This document shows positions 54,010 to 62,535 of a DNA stretch of 64,000 nt, one piece after another. Within the stretch, counting starts at the first letter, position 1. Each line of letters begins with the position of its first letter. The DNA comes from Salinactinospora qingdaonensis. GTDB taxonomy: Bacteria > Actinomycetota > Actinomycetes > Streptosporangiales > Streptosporangiaceae. Location of the stretch: contig NZ_BAABDD010000013.1 in NCBI RefSeq assembly GCF_039539445.1, positions 89,184 through 153,183 of the forward strand. The letters run 5' to 3'. A program made the translations under genes and the position numbers. The notes beneath the pieces are model-generated. The model saw nothing but the letters and a program-made list of their open reading frames with translations, made no database searches and was not told the origin of the DNA.

Positions 54010-54350
54010 CGCAACGCCCCCTCGCGCCAGGCGTACACGACAGCGGCCATGAGCACGGCGAGGAACAGGAACATCTCGGCCACGGCCTTGAGCCCCAACT
54101 CAGCCACGACGAGCACCCACGGGTACATGAAGACCATCTCCATGTCGAAGGCCAGGAACAGCAGCGTCACCGGGTACCACCGCACGTGGTAGCGCGACAC
54201 GGCGTGCTCGGTCACCGGAGCCCCCGACAAGAACCCCTCGGTCACCACCGGTGTACGCCCGACCTGCACCAGCGCCGACACGCCGTAGACCACGAGCACC
54301 GCGCCGACGGCCACCGCCAGCAGCGCCAGCGCCGGCCCGTAGCTGTCCAC
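54000..54350 (-). CDS. nuoA: NADH-quinone oxidoreductase subunit A-like
   Basis: The protein has 116 residues and three membrane segments. FLSGAPVTEHAVSRYHVRWYPVTLLFLAFDMEMVFMYPWVLVV carries the NuoA motif FD-x-EMVFMYPW; the usual loop cysteine is absent. GTG at 54350 follows a GGGGGG run; the frame is open further upstream but loses family likeness. First gene of the operon; its promoter should lie at 54351-54450. Confidence 0.9.
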   Translation of the reverse strand: MDSYGPALALLAVAVGAVLVVYGVSALVQVGRTPVVTEGFLSGAPVTEHAVSRYHVRWYPVTLLFLAFDMEMVFMYPWVLVVAELGLKAVAEMFLFLAVLMAAVVYAWREGALRWT

Positions 54351-54963
54351 AGCCGTTACCCCCCGCCGGTATAGGAGTCCCTTGTACGGACCCGGCTGCC
54401 CGCAACCGGCGTGGTTATGTGTGTTCTGGCCTTGACCGGCCACTTCGCAGGAGGCCGATTGGCAAGGACCGGTGGGGCCATGGCGAGCAGGGCCAGGGGC
54501 GGGGCGGATGTCGGCGGCCGGCAGTGGCCAGAGCCGGCCAGGGGGCGAGGGGCCACGCTGGTCGCCGTGGCTCCGCCCAGCTCACCGAAGGCGACGAACG
54601 GGACCTTCCCCGCGGCGGTGCGGTTTCCCCACGCGCCCACAGGGCAGTGTCGAGGCGGGTGAATCAGTCTTAACCGACGCTTCCCGGAGGCGGCGCGATG
54701 CATCCTGTCCGGGGCCGTGTACAGCCTCGCACGGTGAAGCCGCAGCCCCCGTGATCGCGTGCATGGCGTTAGCACAGCTCAAACATGGCGCCCGTTTGGT
54801 TTGTGAGGTGGGTCTCGGCCGTTGCGGTGGGAACGAGTGTGATCGCGTGTAATCGGACATCGTCCGCGCCGGTCAAGCCCCTCGAAAAACCGGCAGGGTT
54901 CCAAGGGGGGTCAAAGCCTGAAGGGCATAGAAACCAAACACGGGAACCGTCAAAATCGGTGGT
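54351..54963. other. Gap between nuoA and the 144-aa membrane protein
   Basis: About 610 bases. Open frames on both strands lack family likeness and ribosome-binding sites. The left end should hold the nuo promoter (minus strand), the right end the promoter for the gene at 54964. No terminator-type hairpin was convincing. Confidence 0.5.
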
Positions 54964-55398
54964 ATGTCTTTGCTTTGGCGCATGCTCACCCTGCTCGGCG
55001 GATTGGCCATCTTGGGAGCGCTGGCGCTGGCGGTATGGTACCGCAGCGTCGAATTCGCCAGTTGGGTCGCCGGCGTCGTGGGTGCGATGGCCCTGGCGGG
55101 CGGGCTCGTCACCCGCGCCCTCACAGCCGGTGCCGGAGCCGCTCCCTCGCAACGGCAGTCAGACGATGCCGGTTCCACCGGGTCTGCCACCGACGTGTCC
55201 AACACGGTCAGCGGTGACATCTCAGGCACCGTCATCCAAGGGCGTGACTTCACCGGCCCCGTCACCCCCCACTCCCACGGCGGTGACCACGTCGACTTCA
55301 GCGGCGGTACTTTCCACGACCCGGTCACCGGTAAGCGTGTCGACGGAGGCGCGTCCCCCGCCGAGAAGGAGGCCCCCGGTGAGGACACCGCAGGCTGA
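54964..55398 (+). CDS. Small membrane protein with SGxIxGxVIQ-type motif
   Basis: The protein has 144 residues. Two membrane segments (LWRMLTLLGGLAILGALALAVWY and SWVAGVVGAMALAGGLVTRAL) are followed by a polar part with NTVSGDISGTVIQGRDFTGPVTPHSHGG and DFSGGTFHDPVTG. This turn-rich repeat resembles the beta-helical N-x-SG-x-(V/I)-x-G-x-VVQ motif found in many actinobacterial conflict and NTPase proteins, here without an enzyme domain. ATG at 54964; no strong ribosome-binding site. Function unknown. Confidence 0.7.
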   Translation: MSLLWRMLTLLGGLAILGALALAVWYRSVEFASWVAGVVGAMALAGGLVTRALTAGAGAAPSQRQSDDAGSTGSATDVSNTVSGDISGTVIQGRDFTGPVTPHSHGGDHVDFSGGTFHDPVTGKRVDGGASPAEKEAPGEDTAG

Positions 55399-55422
55399 TC
55401 CCTACCGCCTCGTCCTCGAAAA

Positions 55423-56934
55423 TCAGGCGGACCCCTCCTGCGACTGCGCCACCCCCACATCCACGGTCCCGATACTTCCGTCCTCGCTGAAGCGCACCCA
55501 CGCCTCGTAAGAGCCGAAACGTCCCCCCAATACGTGGGGCTCATATTCGTGCACCGTGGCGATGCCGAAGCGCTGGAAGTAACCGACCGCGAGCTGGTAC
55601 ATGACCTCGTACCGCTCCGTCTCCCCCGTCACGGGGTGCACCAGGTTGGCGGTGGAGAGCACGTCGCGCGAGACCGTGTCCGGTCCGCTATGGCACACAG
55701 GTACCCGGGGGTCGGTGACCGCAAGGTAATACCGCTCCCCATCGGGGAAATCGAGCCGGCACAACCCGCGGCCCTCACCCAGATCCACAGCCGTCAACGC
55801 CAGGATTTCCGCGATATGCCCCGGTTTCTGGCGGCCCGAGAGGGCAACCTCGTCGCCTGCCACCTCAGGATGCCCACTCTCGTGTGCCCATGCCCGCAGG
55901 TGCGCCACCCCCTGCCACTGCTCATCGGCGGCCGGCCACCGCCACACCTCGGCAGCGGAGTCATAGCTGCCCACCTCCCGCGCTGCCAACTCCACATCGT
56001 CGGAGTAGCGCAGCGTCCCGGAGGAGGCGTCCCACACCGGCGACGTCACGTTCCAATCGTTGTCCGCCAGGTGGTGCTGCAACGCGATGTCCTGGGCCAC
56101 CGCACCTGCCAGGCGCGGCAAAATCCCCACCAGCAGCCCCTCCGGGAGCCCGGGAAGCGTCGGCTCCGCGGCCACAGCAGGATTGTGGGACAAGGTCTGG
56201 GTCGCCTCGGCGACGGGAAAACCACCGTCAGGCCCGGTGACGTCGACGCTTTCGATCTGGTCGTTGCCGTCGATGTGGACCGCGATGCGGTTGCCGGTGG
56301 CGAGCCGCAACTCCATGCCCTGCGCTGTCTCGGTGACCGGGAGTTGGTGGTGTTCACCGTAGCCGCGTACCACCGTCGATGCGTATCCGCGCCCCTCTTG
56401 GGCTTCCGGCCCAGGCAGCATCGTCGCACCGGTGTGTAGGAACGACGCCACTTTCCCCAGGTCGGTGCGCGCCTCGGGGATCATCGGGTCGAACGTGACC
56501 AGGAAAGCGCGGGCTCGCCCCGAATAGTTGAAGATGATCACCCCTCGGGCGCCGAGAAGCCCCATGGCCGCGAACGCCATGTGGTCGGAGCCCAACCGCG
56601 GGTCGGGGAGGTGATTCAGGTCGACAAGCCCTTCGGTCAGCTCCGGTACCGAGTACTGTTCACCGATCGAGCGCAGCCGCGCGGACTCGGCGATCACTGG
56701 CATGCCGTCGAACGTGGAGTTGGCCCATCCCCACAGCCAGGTGCCGTCCTCAGCGAAACTGCCCAGTATTCCGATCTCCAGTTCGTGGCCACTCTGCCAC
56801 GCTTTCCGCGCAGCGAGGTCGGTCTCCACATCACCGATGGGAACCAGTTCCCGGAAAAGATCCATCTGCTCGGCGACCCACGCCAAGTGCGGGCGGGCCG
56901 CTCGTAGCAGCGCGTCGCTGAAGAACTCGTCCAT
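55423..56934 (-). CDS. DUF6882-like protein with two related halves
   Basis: The protein has 503 residues. The N-half contains ILGSFAEDGTWLWGWANSTFDGMPVIAESARLRSIGEQYSVPEL and continues to GARGVIIFNYSG, as in DUF6882. The C-half repeats the scheme in diverged form (EVGSYDSAAEVWRWPAADEQWQGVAHLRAWAHESGHPEV, then YYLAVTDP). The middle 100 residues are a separate beta-rich segment. No catalytic motif, signal peptide or membrane segment. ATG at 56934 has GAGAGGAAGAGG. Function unknown. Confidence 0.75.
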   Translation of the reverse strand: MDEFFSDALLRAARPHLAWVAEQMDLFRELVPIGDVETDLAARKAWQSGHELEIGILGSFAEDGTWLWGWANSTFDGMPVIAESARLRSIGEQYSVPELTEGLVDLNHLPDPRLGSDHMAFAAMGLLGARGVIIFNYSGRARAFLVTFDPMIPEARTDLGKVASFLHTGATMLPGPEAQEGRGYASTVVRGYGEHHQLPVTETAQGMELRLATGNRIAVHIDGNDQIESVDVTGPDGGFPVAEATQTLSHNPAVAAEPTLPGLPEGLLVGILPRLAGAVAQDIALQHHLADNDWNVTSPVWDASSGTLRYSDDVELAAREVGSYDSAAEVWRWPAADEQWQGVAHLRAWAHESGHPEVAGDEVALSGRQKPGHIAEILALTAVDLGEGRGLCRLDFPDGERYYLAVTDPRVPVCHSGPDTVSRDVLSTANLVHPVTGETERYEVMYQLAVGYFQRFGIATVHEYEPHVLGGRFGSYEAWVRFSEDGSIGTVDVGVAQSQEGSA

Positions 56935-57660
56935 CCTCTTCCTCTCCCGTTGGCTTGGGCCAAGATCTCCCGTTGAGCTCGACGGCCGGCTCCCCGGTTC
57001 CATGCGGGGCAAGCGAGCGTAACGGTTCGCAAGGGCGGTGTTCTTATGCGAAACCCCGTGGCGAGAGACAGCGCCCCGATCCCGTCAGTCCTGGCAACAT
57101 GGCACGTGACGACCCAGCCGTGCGCCCGCACTCCGTCGCCCCCTCCGGCTCACGGCACTTGCTGGCCAGGAGCCCCCTCCCGAAGACACGCTCGGCGCGA
57201 CCAAGGAACCGGATCATAGGCGAGGATATTCAGGCGCGGCTACCGTAAGTGACACCTCTACCGGGCTTGTCCCCTGGCTTTCGCTAAGAGAGCAGCGTCG
57301 ACAGTGAGAGTGTGCACCGCAACATCCGAAACGCGGTTCGGCCGTCCCTCAAGGGCAGGGGAGTAGTACTGACCGTCTTGCCTACCTAGTGTGATTATCC
57401 TTCTTGAGGCGTTCAGGGGAGACCGCGCCGTGCCGTGAAGGGGGAGCTTATGGCGGCCGGCCCACCCTCCGCAAAGCGTCACACCGCTAAGACCAGGCAG
57501 ACAGCGATACGACCCTACCCCCATAGCGCTGTGTTGTCGTAAGGCGGGGCCCAGACGGGTTGGCCTTGACGGCGGCCGGCCGGGCCTTGGGCTGTTCGAC
57601 AGGGTGACGGGCGCCTCACTGACTTGTCGGCGGCGCTTCCCGCCGGGTGCGCGCACATGA
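56935..57660. other. Long gap with no recognisable gene
   Basis: About 725 bases. A minus-strand frame at 57258-57746 is open for 162 codons but has no ribosome-binding site, runs through the hairpin at 57661 and is Arg/Pro/Gly-rich, so it is not listed as a gene. AT-richer patches at about 57200-57420 may be regulatory. Confidence 0.5.
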
Positions 57661-57692
57661 CCGAAGCCCCCAGTGAGGGCTGGGGGCTTCGG
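57661..57692 (-). terminator. Hairpin downstream of the secreted-protein gene
   Basis: CCGAAGCCCCCAG (57661-57673) pairs with CTGGGGGCTTCGG (57680-57692), a 13-bp stem with a 6-nt loop, 78 bp past the stop at 57771. Confidence 0.72.
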
Positions 57693-57770
57693 CGTGCACG
57701 CCGGCACTGGGGAGAGTCGGTCCCGGCGTGGGAATGATGCGATCAACGGCCGCCAGAGGCCGCTGTCACG

Positions 57771-58469
57771 CTATGACGTGATCGTGATCGGGTCTCCGGG
57801 CGAGCTGACGTTGGTGACCTCGTACACCGCGTCGAACGTCCCTTCATCGGAGGAGGTCGGGCAGCCGAAGCCGCCGGTCACCTCGACTGGCGTCGCCGCT
57901 GCGTCGAAGGTGAGGGTCGAGGGGTCGCCGTTGCTCCACTCGCCGACCGCACCGGCCGGTCCGTTCGGCGCGACGACGGCTTCGCAGGACGCCAGACCAC
58001 TGGTCTCGACGACGATGCCGCCCTGTGGCAGGTTCATCGTCCCCGAAATCGGCGAACCGTGGTCCACCGAGATCGACCACGAGCCACTCGTCGTCACAGT
58101 CGCGTCGACCAGCGGCATGTTCGTGGTGCAGTCCTCGAACGAGGGCGGGTTGATTCCTGCGCTGACCGACCCAGAGGGGTTGCTGTTGTCGGGAGCCGGG
58201 TCGATCTGGTTCAGCGAGTTGGTGCCCAGCGGAGTATCGGGCTCGGTTACAGAGACGTTGCAGCTAACGGTGACACTGCCAACGGACAGGTCCGCCGTCC
58301 CAACCAGGGAAGCGGAGAAGTAGTCTCCGGCGGGCGTGGCGGTGGTGGCCGCAGCCGGGGCAGCCATGGCCAGGGTCAGCCCTGCCGCCCCCAGCACGGC
58401 GACACCGCCGCGCCTAGCCAACGAACGGGTAGTGGTGTTCTCGGTCGTTACCTTCCTGCTGCGCCGCAT
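57771..58469 (-). CDS. Secreted protein of unknown function, 232 aa
   Basis: A twin-Arg-free signal peptide is clear (basic start, GGVAVLGAAGLTLAMAAPAAA, cleavage near AAA-TTATPAG). The exported part is small-residue- and Thr/Ser-rich, beta-sheet in character, with four cysteines (VSCNVSV, EDCTTN, ASCEAVV, FGCPTS) that could form two disulphides. ATG at 58469 has AGAGGAG. It lies beside the DUF6114/DUF6230 pair and ends in a hairpin. No family was recognised with certainty. Confidence 0.78.
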   Translation of the reverse strand: MRRSRKVTTENTTTRSLARRGGVAVLGAAGLTLAMAAPAAATTATPAGDYFSASLVGTADLSVGSVTVSCNVSVTEPDTPLGTNSLNQIDPAPDNSNPSGSVSAGINPPSFEDCTTNMPLVDATVTTSGSWSISVDHGSPISGTMNLPQGGIVVETSGLASCEAVVAPNGPAGAVGEWSNGDPSTLTFDAAATPVEVTGGFGCPTSSDEGTFDAVYEVTNVSSPGDPITITS

Positions 58470-58654
58470 TTTTTCTCCTCTCGTTCGGCGCTCGGAGAAC
58501 TGACGGCCCACCGGTCGCGGGCCGCCCCCATCAGGGGCCGAGGACCACGTCGCCCGCGCGTAACGCGCCGACAGACCGCAGCCGACGTGGGAGATACAGC
58601 AGCTTGTCGTGGCTCGAAAACAGTCTTGTGGTGTTCGGGAGGGTGTTCTCGGGG

Positions 58655-59224
58655 TCAGCGAGAGCCGTCGACCACCCCCTCAGCGCCCTCACTCACCCGC
58701 GTCGTGAGGGGGCCCGCGTCAAGAGGTTCCGCGGGGGCGTCCTCGCTGGTGTCACCTTCGGCACCGCCGCTGCGGAAACGACGGGCACGGCGGGAACGGG
58801 CAGATCGGCGAGGGCGCCGGGGCGTGGGCCGCCAGGCGAACATCAACCCACCGCCGACGAACGCGAGCAGGCTCCCGATGACGAATCCGCCCAGGTTGGA
58901 CATCACCAGTGCTCCCAATCCGCTGAGCACCGTGAGCACGCCGGTAATCGTGCGTTGCGCCGGTGTGGCCCACGTGATCAGGCCGAGCGCGATCAGGAGA
59001 ATCCCCAAGAGCACCGACGGGACACCCGCGATGCCCTGTTGGATCATGATCTGCATCGGAGCGAGCGGAATGACGCAGATCTCGACGCCGGCCAGTAGCG
59101 TCAGCACCCCGCCCCAGAAGGGACGGTTACGGCGCCACGTCCGGAAACTCCGCCACATCCGTGCTGGCGACGACGAGCCCCGTCGGGGGCGGCGCCGGCC
59201 TGCTCGTTCGGCTCCTTTGGTCAT
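58655..59224 (-). CDS. DUF6114-family membrane protein
   Basis: The protein has 189 residues. RNRPFWGGVLTLLAGVEICVIPLAPM is the DUF6114 signature and is followed by three more membrane segments (SVLLGILLIALGLITWA, TITGVLTVLSGLGALVMSNLGGFVIGSLLAFVGGGLMFAW). Basic, Arg-rich ends. Actinobacterial family of unknown role, normally encoded next to DUF6230, as here. Confidence 0.85.
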   Translation of the reverse strand: MTKGAERAGRRRPRRGSSSPARMWRSFRTWRRNRPFWGGVLTLLAGVEICVIPLAPMQIMIQQGIAGVPSVLLGILLIALGLITWATPAQRTITGVLTVLSGLGALVMSNLGGFVIGSLLAFVGGGLMFAWRPTPRRPRRSARSRRARRFRSGGAEGDTSEDAPAEPLDAGPLTTRVSEGAEGVVDGSR

Positions 59225-59350
59225 GTCTCACCACACCCTTCGGGGCTTCTGCGTCCAACGGTCACCGGCGAACGCCGCAAACGCGGCCTACGGTCACCCC
59301 CCAAGCTCCCAGCACCGCTCAGCAGCGCGGTGAGCTGGAAGGCGGACCCG

Positions 59351-59995
59351 TCAGAAGCACTCGTTCGCGCCTTGCTCCACGCCCATGCTCAGGTCCGAGA
59401 GCCGGAATGTGCCGGCGTTGGCTCCCCACGCGGTTTGCTCCAGGTTGTCGACCTCGATGGTGTCGCCCTGCATGCCGAACAGGTCCTGCATGCCCTGGCC
59501 CCCCTCTGGCCCCTTGTCGAGCGTGGAGGCGTCGCGTCCGATCTCCAGTTGGGAGAACTCGGCATCGCCGTCCATCTGCTCCATGTCGACAAACAGGTTC
59601 GACGCCTCGACTGGTGTGTCCTCTGTGCCGGCGGTGAGCTTGAGGGAGACTTCGCCGAGAATCGGGAACTCTGTCAGCACCGACTGGCATAGGCTGTCCA
59701 ACTCGGCCTCGCGGATCGCCGCCACCGCGACCGGTTTCACCTCTTCACGCACGGTCTGGTCGAGCGAGCCGTACATGGCGAACCCGTCGCCCTCCAGGCG
59801 GTCAGCCGAGATCTTGAACTGCTGCCCTGAGACCGCGAACGAAGCGGCGATCGCCCCTTGAGACATCGCGAACACCAAGGCACCGGCCCCGAGAACGGCG
59901 GGAGCGGTCAGCAACCCGAAGCGGGCCCAACTCGTGTGACCGCCGTCCCCTTCCTGGGCGTCGTCCCGCTCCAGGTCAAGAGCCTCATTCGACAT
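59351..59995 (-). CDS. DUF6230-family exported/membrane-anchored protein
   Basis: The protein has 214 residues. SWARFGLLTAPAVLGAGALVFAMSQGAIAASFAVSGQQFKISADRLEGDGFAMYG is the family signature: one N-terminal membrane segment then an external beta-rich domain. ATG at 59995 has AGAGGAG. The pair with DUF6114 is conserved in spore-forming actinomycetes. Ends with a cysteine near the C-terminus. Role unknown. Confidence 0.86.
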   Translation of the reverse strand: MSNEALDLERDDAQEGDGGHTSWARFGLLTAPAVLGAGALVFAMSQGAIAASFAVSGQQFKISADRLEGDGFAMYGSLDQTVREEVKPVAVAAIREAELDSLCQSVLTEFPILGEVSLKLTAGTEDTPVEASNLFVDMEQMDGDAEFSQLEIGRDASTLDKGPEGGQGMQDLFGMQGDTIEVDNLEQTAWGANAGTFRLSDLSMGVEQGANECF

Positions 59996-60604
59996 GTCGT
60001 TCTCCTCTTCCGACGCCCGTGTCTCACCGTTACCTCCACTCCCCCGTCCCACGTCGAGGCGTCGATTCCATGCCACGGCAGTAGCCATTAGCGCGGGAAT
60101 CGGTCGGCGAACACGTTTCCGTGTAAGTGTTCGCAATAATGGAATGCGAGCAAGGTTATTTCAAGGGGGTTTCTGTGTTTTTCTGGCGTGCTCCGCTGGT
60201 GTTGATCGGGTGACTTGACGGTGCTCGTTGATCTTTTTTCGTGCCTGTGAGCTGCGAAAACAAGGAGGGAGAGAAGGATGGTGAGGTCGAGGTTGATCTT
60301 ATGGTTCCCAGGGGAATGTGCTGGTCATCGGCTTTTTATAAGCCGAGTGATAAGATGCAAGAAAAAAGTCGTCTGTGAGGGCGAGTTTACAATTCCAAAA
60401 AGCCGGGAGTCGTTGTAAACCCACCCGGCGCTAAGCTGACTTAACAGTGCCGACAACATCGCGCCGATACGTGACACGCTCTTCCTCGACACCGCGCCGG
60501 CCCCGCTCCAGTCGGCCCCAGCGGGAAACCTCGGCCGACGGCACCGGGCTCCCACCCTCGCCACGCGCACGACGTACTCCGCCGCTCTCCGGCCCACAGC
60601 AAAA
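59996..60604. other. Gap upstream of DUF6230 gene
   Basis: About 600 bases with a moderately AT-rich zone at 60170-60430. A short hairpin (TCGGCTT at 60328-60334 with AAGCCGA at 60340-60346) lies in this zone. No gene can be supported. Confidence 0.5.
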
Positions 60605-60636
60605 GCCTCGGCACTCCTGAAGAGGAGCCCCGAGGC
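60605..60636 (-). terminator. Hairpin with T tract on the minus strand, downstream of cyclase gene
   Basis: GCCTCGG (60605-60611) pairs with CCGAGGC (60630-60636), and the inner ACTCCT/AGGAG extends the stem. On the minus strand TTTT follows directly, so this fits an intrinsic terminator for the cyclase gene ending at 60865, though it is 229 bp away. Confidence 0.5.
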
Positions 60637-60681
60637 CCGGCAAACTTTCCCGTGGAGCACCGAAGTCTGGGCTGTTGGACG

Positions 60682-60826
60682 AGGTTGTTGTTTTTGAAAA
60701 GGGCGGTGGGCGCACGCGGGTGAGCGCCCCCGCAGGCTGCCGAGATCGCGCAGCGATCGAGGCACGAGCCAACGGAGAACACCCCCACACACAGCCCCTA
60801 TCCCAGCCGTGCAAAAACAACAACCT
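60682..60826. repeat. 15-bp inverted repeats 115 bp apart
   Basis: AGGTTGTTGTTTTTG (60682-60696) and CAAAAACAACAACCT (60812-60826) are exact reverse complements flanking a 115-bp GC-rich stretch just past the end of the cyclase gene. It could be a small non-coding RNA stem, a miniature mobile element or its ends. Confidence 0.7.
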
Positions 60827-60864
60827 AGGTCTTCCTCACCGTTGCGGTGAGGACTCGCCTTTGC

Positions 60865-61710
60865 TCATCGTGGACTCGAATCCTGGTCCCGTCCGGGCTG
60901 GATGCCACCGCTCGAGAGGCCGGTCGAGCGGTCGATACGTATCTCCTCGACGTTGGTGGAGGCGACCGTGGCGGCGCTGTCGGGATCGTTTTCTCCGCGT
61001 GTGGCTGGGCTCTGGTCGGGGGCTTCAAGCGTTTCCGGTCGTTTCTCCGGTGCTGGAGGAGGTGTCTGGCCCGCCTCTCGTCGGTGGCGGCCACGAGCGG
61101 GGATGGCGCTGCCGAGGTCGAGCGCGTGAATGTCATGGCCAGGGACCCGAATCCAAGCTTGCGCCACGAACTCCTTCTCCCGCACGTTGACGCCGCGGAA
61201 CTCCTCGGCGCTGACGGTGGTGTAGCCCTGGAGCACCGTGTCCTCGAACACCTGGTTCGACAACGCCACCACTAAGTCGGCGCCCGATACGTCCAGTGCC
61301 GCCCGTAGCACGTCGCTGTCGACCAGCCTGCTGACCGCCACGACCCCCTGTCCCCGGTAGCCCTCGGCGGAAGGCACGGCGTTGCCGAAGTGGATCGCCA
61401 TACGCACGCGCAGCCGGGCCTCGGAACGGAGATCGCGGTTGTAGTGGGCTAGTTCCGCGGCAAAGGCCCGCACGTACTCGTCGGCGACTACTGCTTCGCG
61501 CGCCTCACGCGGCAGTACCGCCAGTTCCCCGTCCCCAGTGAACTGGGTGTCCCAGCCTTCTCGACAGAGCCCGCTGCGCTCGGCGGCCTGCTCCGGGACC
61601 GCCCGCAGTCCACTTTGGATGGCGAGTTGGCGCTGATCGTCGGCCGACCCAAAACCCTTGGCGTCGGTCGCGATCATCGGCCGCCGCTGGAATTCATCGC
61701 TGAACGTCAC
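60865..61710 (-). CDS. Class III nucleotidyl cyclase homologue (Pycsar-cyclase candidate)
   Basis: The protein has 281 residues. ATDAKGFG supplies the first metal Asp (residue 16) and FTGDGELAVLP the second (Asp60), and MAIHFGNAV the next family strand. The cyclase motif N-x-x-x-R-L reads V-A-V-S-R-L: Arg128 is kept but the transition-state Asn is Val124. After AQAWIRVPGHDIHALDLG there is a 75-residue Pro/Arg/Glu-rich tail. Actinobacterial relatives occur in conflict loci with NTPase or effector genes. GTG at 61710 has GGAAGG eight bases upstream. It is divergent from a DUF5706-like membrane protein and near a Crp-type regulator. A cCMP/cUMP product is inference; reduced activity is possible. 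Confidence 0.78.
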   Translation of the reverse strand: MTFSDEFQRRPMIATDAKGFGSADDQRQLAIQSGLRAVPEQAAERSGLCREGWDTQFTGDGELAVLPREAREAVVADEYVRAFAAELAHYNRDLRSEARLRVRMAIHFGNAVPSAEGYRGQGVVAVSRLVDSDVLRAALDVSGADLVVALSNQVFEDTVLQGYTTVSAEEFRGVNVREKEFVAQAWIRVPGHDIHALDLGSAIPARGRHRREAGQTPPPAPEKRPETLEAPDQSPATRGENDPDSAATVASTNVEEIRIDRSTGLSSGGIQPGRDQDSSPR

Positions 61711-61819
61711 TGTTCATTCCTTCCCTGATAGCCCTGGGGACGATGGCCCCAGTGTGGTGCGGGGGAAGAGAAGAGATTCCTTATTAGTCGGCTTTCCAGA
61801 GGGCTGATAGGCACCAAAA

Positions 61820-61837
61820 GGTGTGACTGTAGACACC
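61820..61837. promoter_or_regulatory. Dyad GGTGT-N8-ACACC between cyclase and effector genes
   Basis: GGTGT (61820-61824) and ACACC (61833-61837) with an 8-bp centre (full stretch GGTGTGACTGTAGACACC). The left half, TGTGA, is that of Crp-family sites and the right half is imperfect. It sits in the divergent promoter region of the cyclase and effector genes, where the Crp-like protein encoded nearby could bind. Binding is inference. Confidence 0.4.
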
Positions 61838-61938
61838 CTCCACATCACTGATTTTTCAGACGTTCGGTTAAGCGTTGCACTGTTGAATAAATCCGTCAGC
61901 AGCTCACAATGAGGCAAAAAAGGACGGGTTGTATACAA

Positions 61939-62439
61939 ATGCCGGAAGAGCAAGGGCAGGTTGACACGGCGACCGCGTTGACAGCGCTGACGATGTTCCA
62001 GGGGTACGTGCAGCAGGCCGATGCGAAGGTGGGGACTCTCGTCGTCGTCAACGCCGGTTCGGCCTTCGCCGTCATGGCCGCACAGGCGGAGAGCGCAGGA
62101 CAGCGGGGGTCACTCGCGTCCCTACTGCTGGTGGTGTTCACGATCGCGTTTCTCGCCTCGGGGTACCACCTAGTGCAGGCGCTGCGCCCGCGTCGCACGC
62201 CCGCTCCCCAGTCGAGCCGTTTCAGCATCGCGATGGATCGATATCAGAACGGAGAAATCCCGCCCTACGACAAAGCCGAGACCAACGCGGTAGATGAGGT
62301 TCGGGAAGCATGGGAACTTTCGCGGGTGTTCGCCACTCTCGCCCGTCTCAAGCACGCCCATGTCGCTCGCTCCATTCCCTACACTTCCGTGATGCTCGTT
62401 GCAGCGTTGGGAAGTGTGGTCGTGGAGTCACTTCTCTAA
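61939..62439 (+). CDS. Pycsar effector-like membrane protein (DUF5706/PycTM type)
   Basis: The protein has 166 residues from ATG 61939 (ATG at 61909 adds ten). Residues about 18-50 (LTMFQGYVQQADAKVGTLVVVNAGSAFAVMAAQ) fit the DUF5706 opening, in which A-D-x-K-x-x-x-L-L-x-x-N-x precedes the first membrane segment. TM2 is LASLLLVVFTIAFLASGYHLV and TM3 lies near the C-terminus (TSVMLVAALGSVVVESLL). The region between TM2 and TM3 holds a cytoplasmic helix pair. Such effectors bind cCMP or cUMP and damage the membrane on phage infection. Ribosome-binding site weak, which would keep a toxic protein low. It is divergent from the cyclase gene by about 230 bp. Confidence 0.7.
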   Translation: MPEEQGQVDTATALTALTMFQGYVQQADAKVGTLVVVNAGSAFAVMAAQAESAGQRGSLASLLLVVFTIAFLASGYHLVQALRPRRTPAPQSSRFSIAMDRYQNGEIPPYDKAETNAVDEVREAWELSRVFATLARLKHAHVARSIPYTSVMLVAALGSVVVESLL

Positions 62440-62535
62440 AGAAGTTCTCGAAGCGCAGATATCTCTGATCTCCTTTAGGAGACACATGATGCACTGCCCT
62501 GTTGAGCGGTTCGGGATGAACGCATGAAAACGGAG

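Noticed and set aside
57258..57746. 162-codon minus-strand frame
   Set aside because: No ribosome-binding site, biased Arg/Pro/Gly composition, and it runs through a terminator hairpin.
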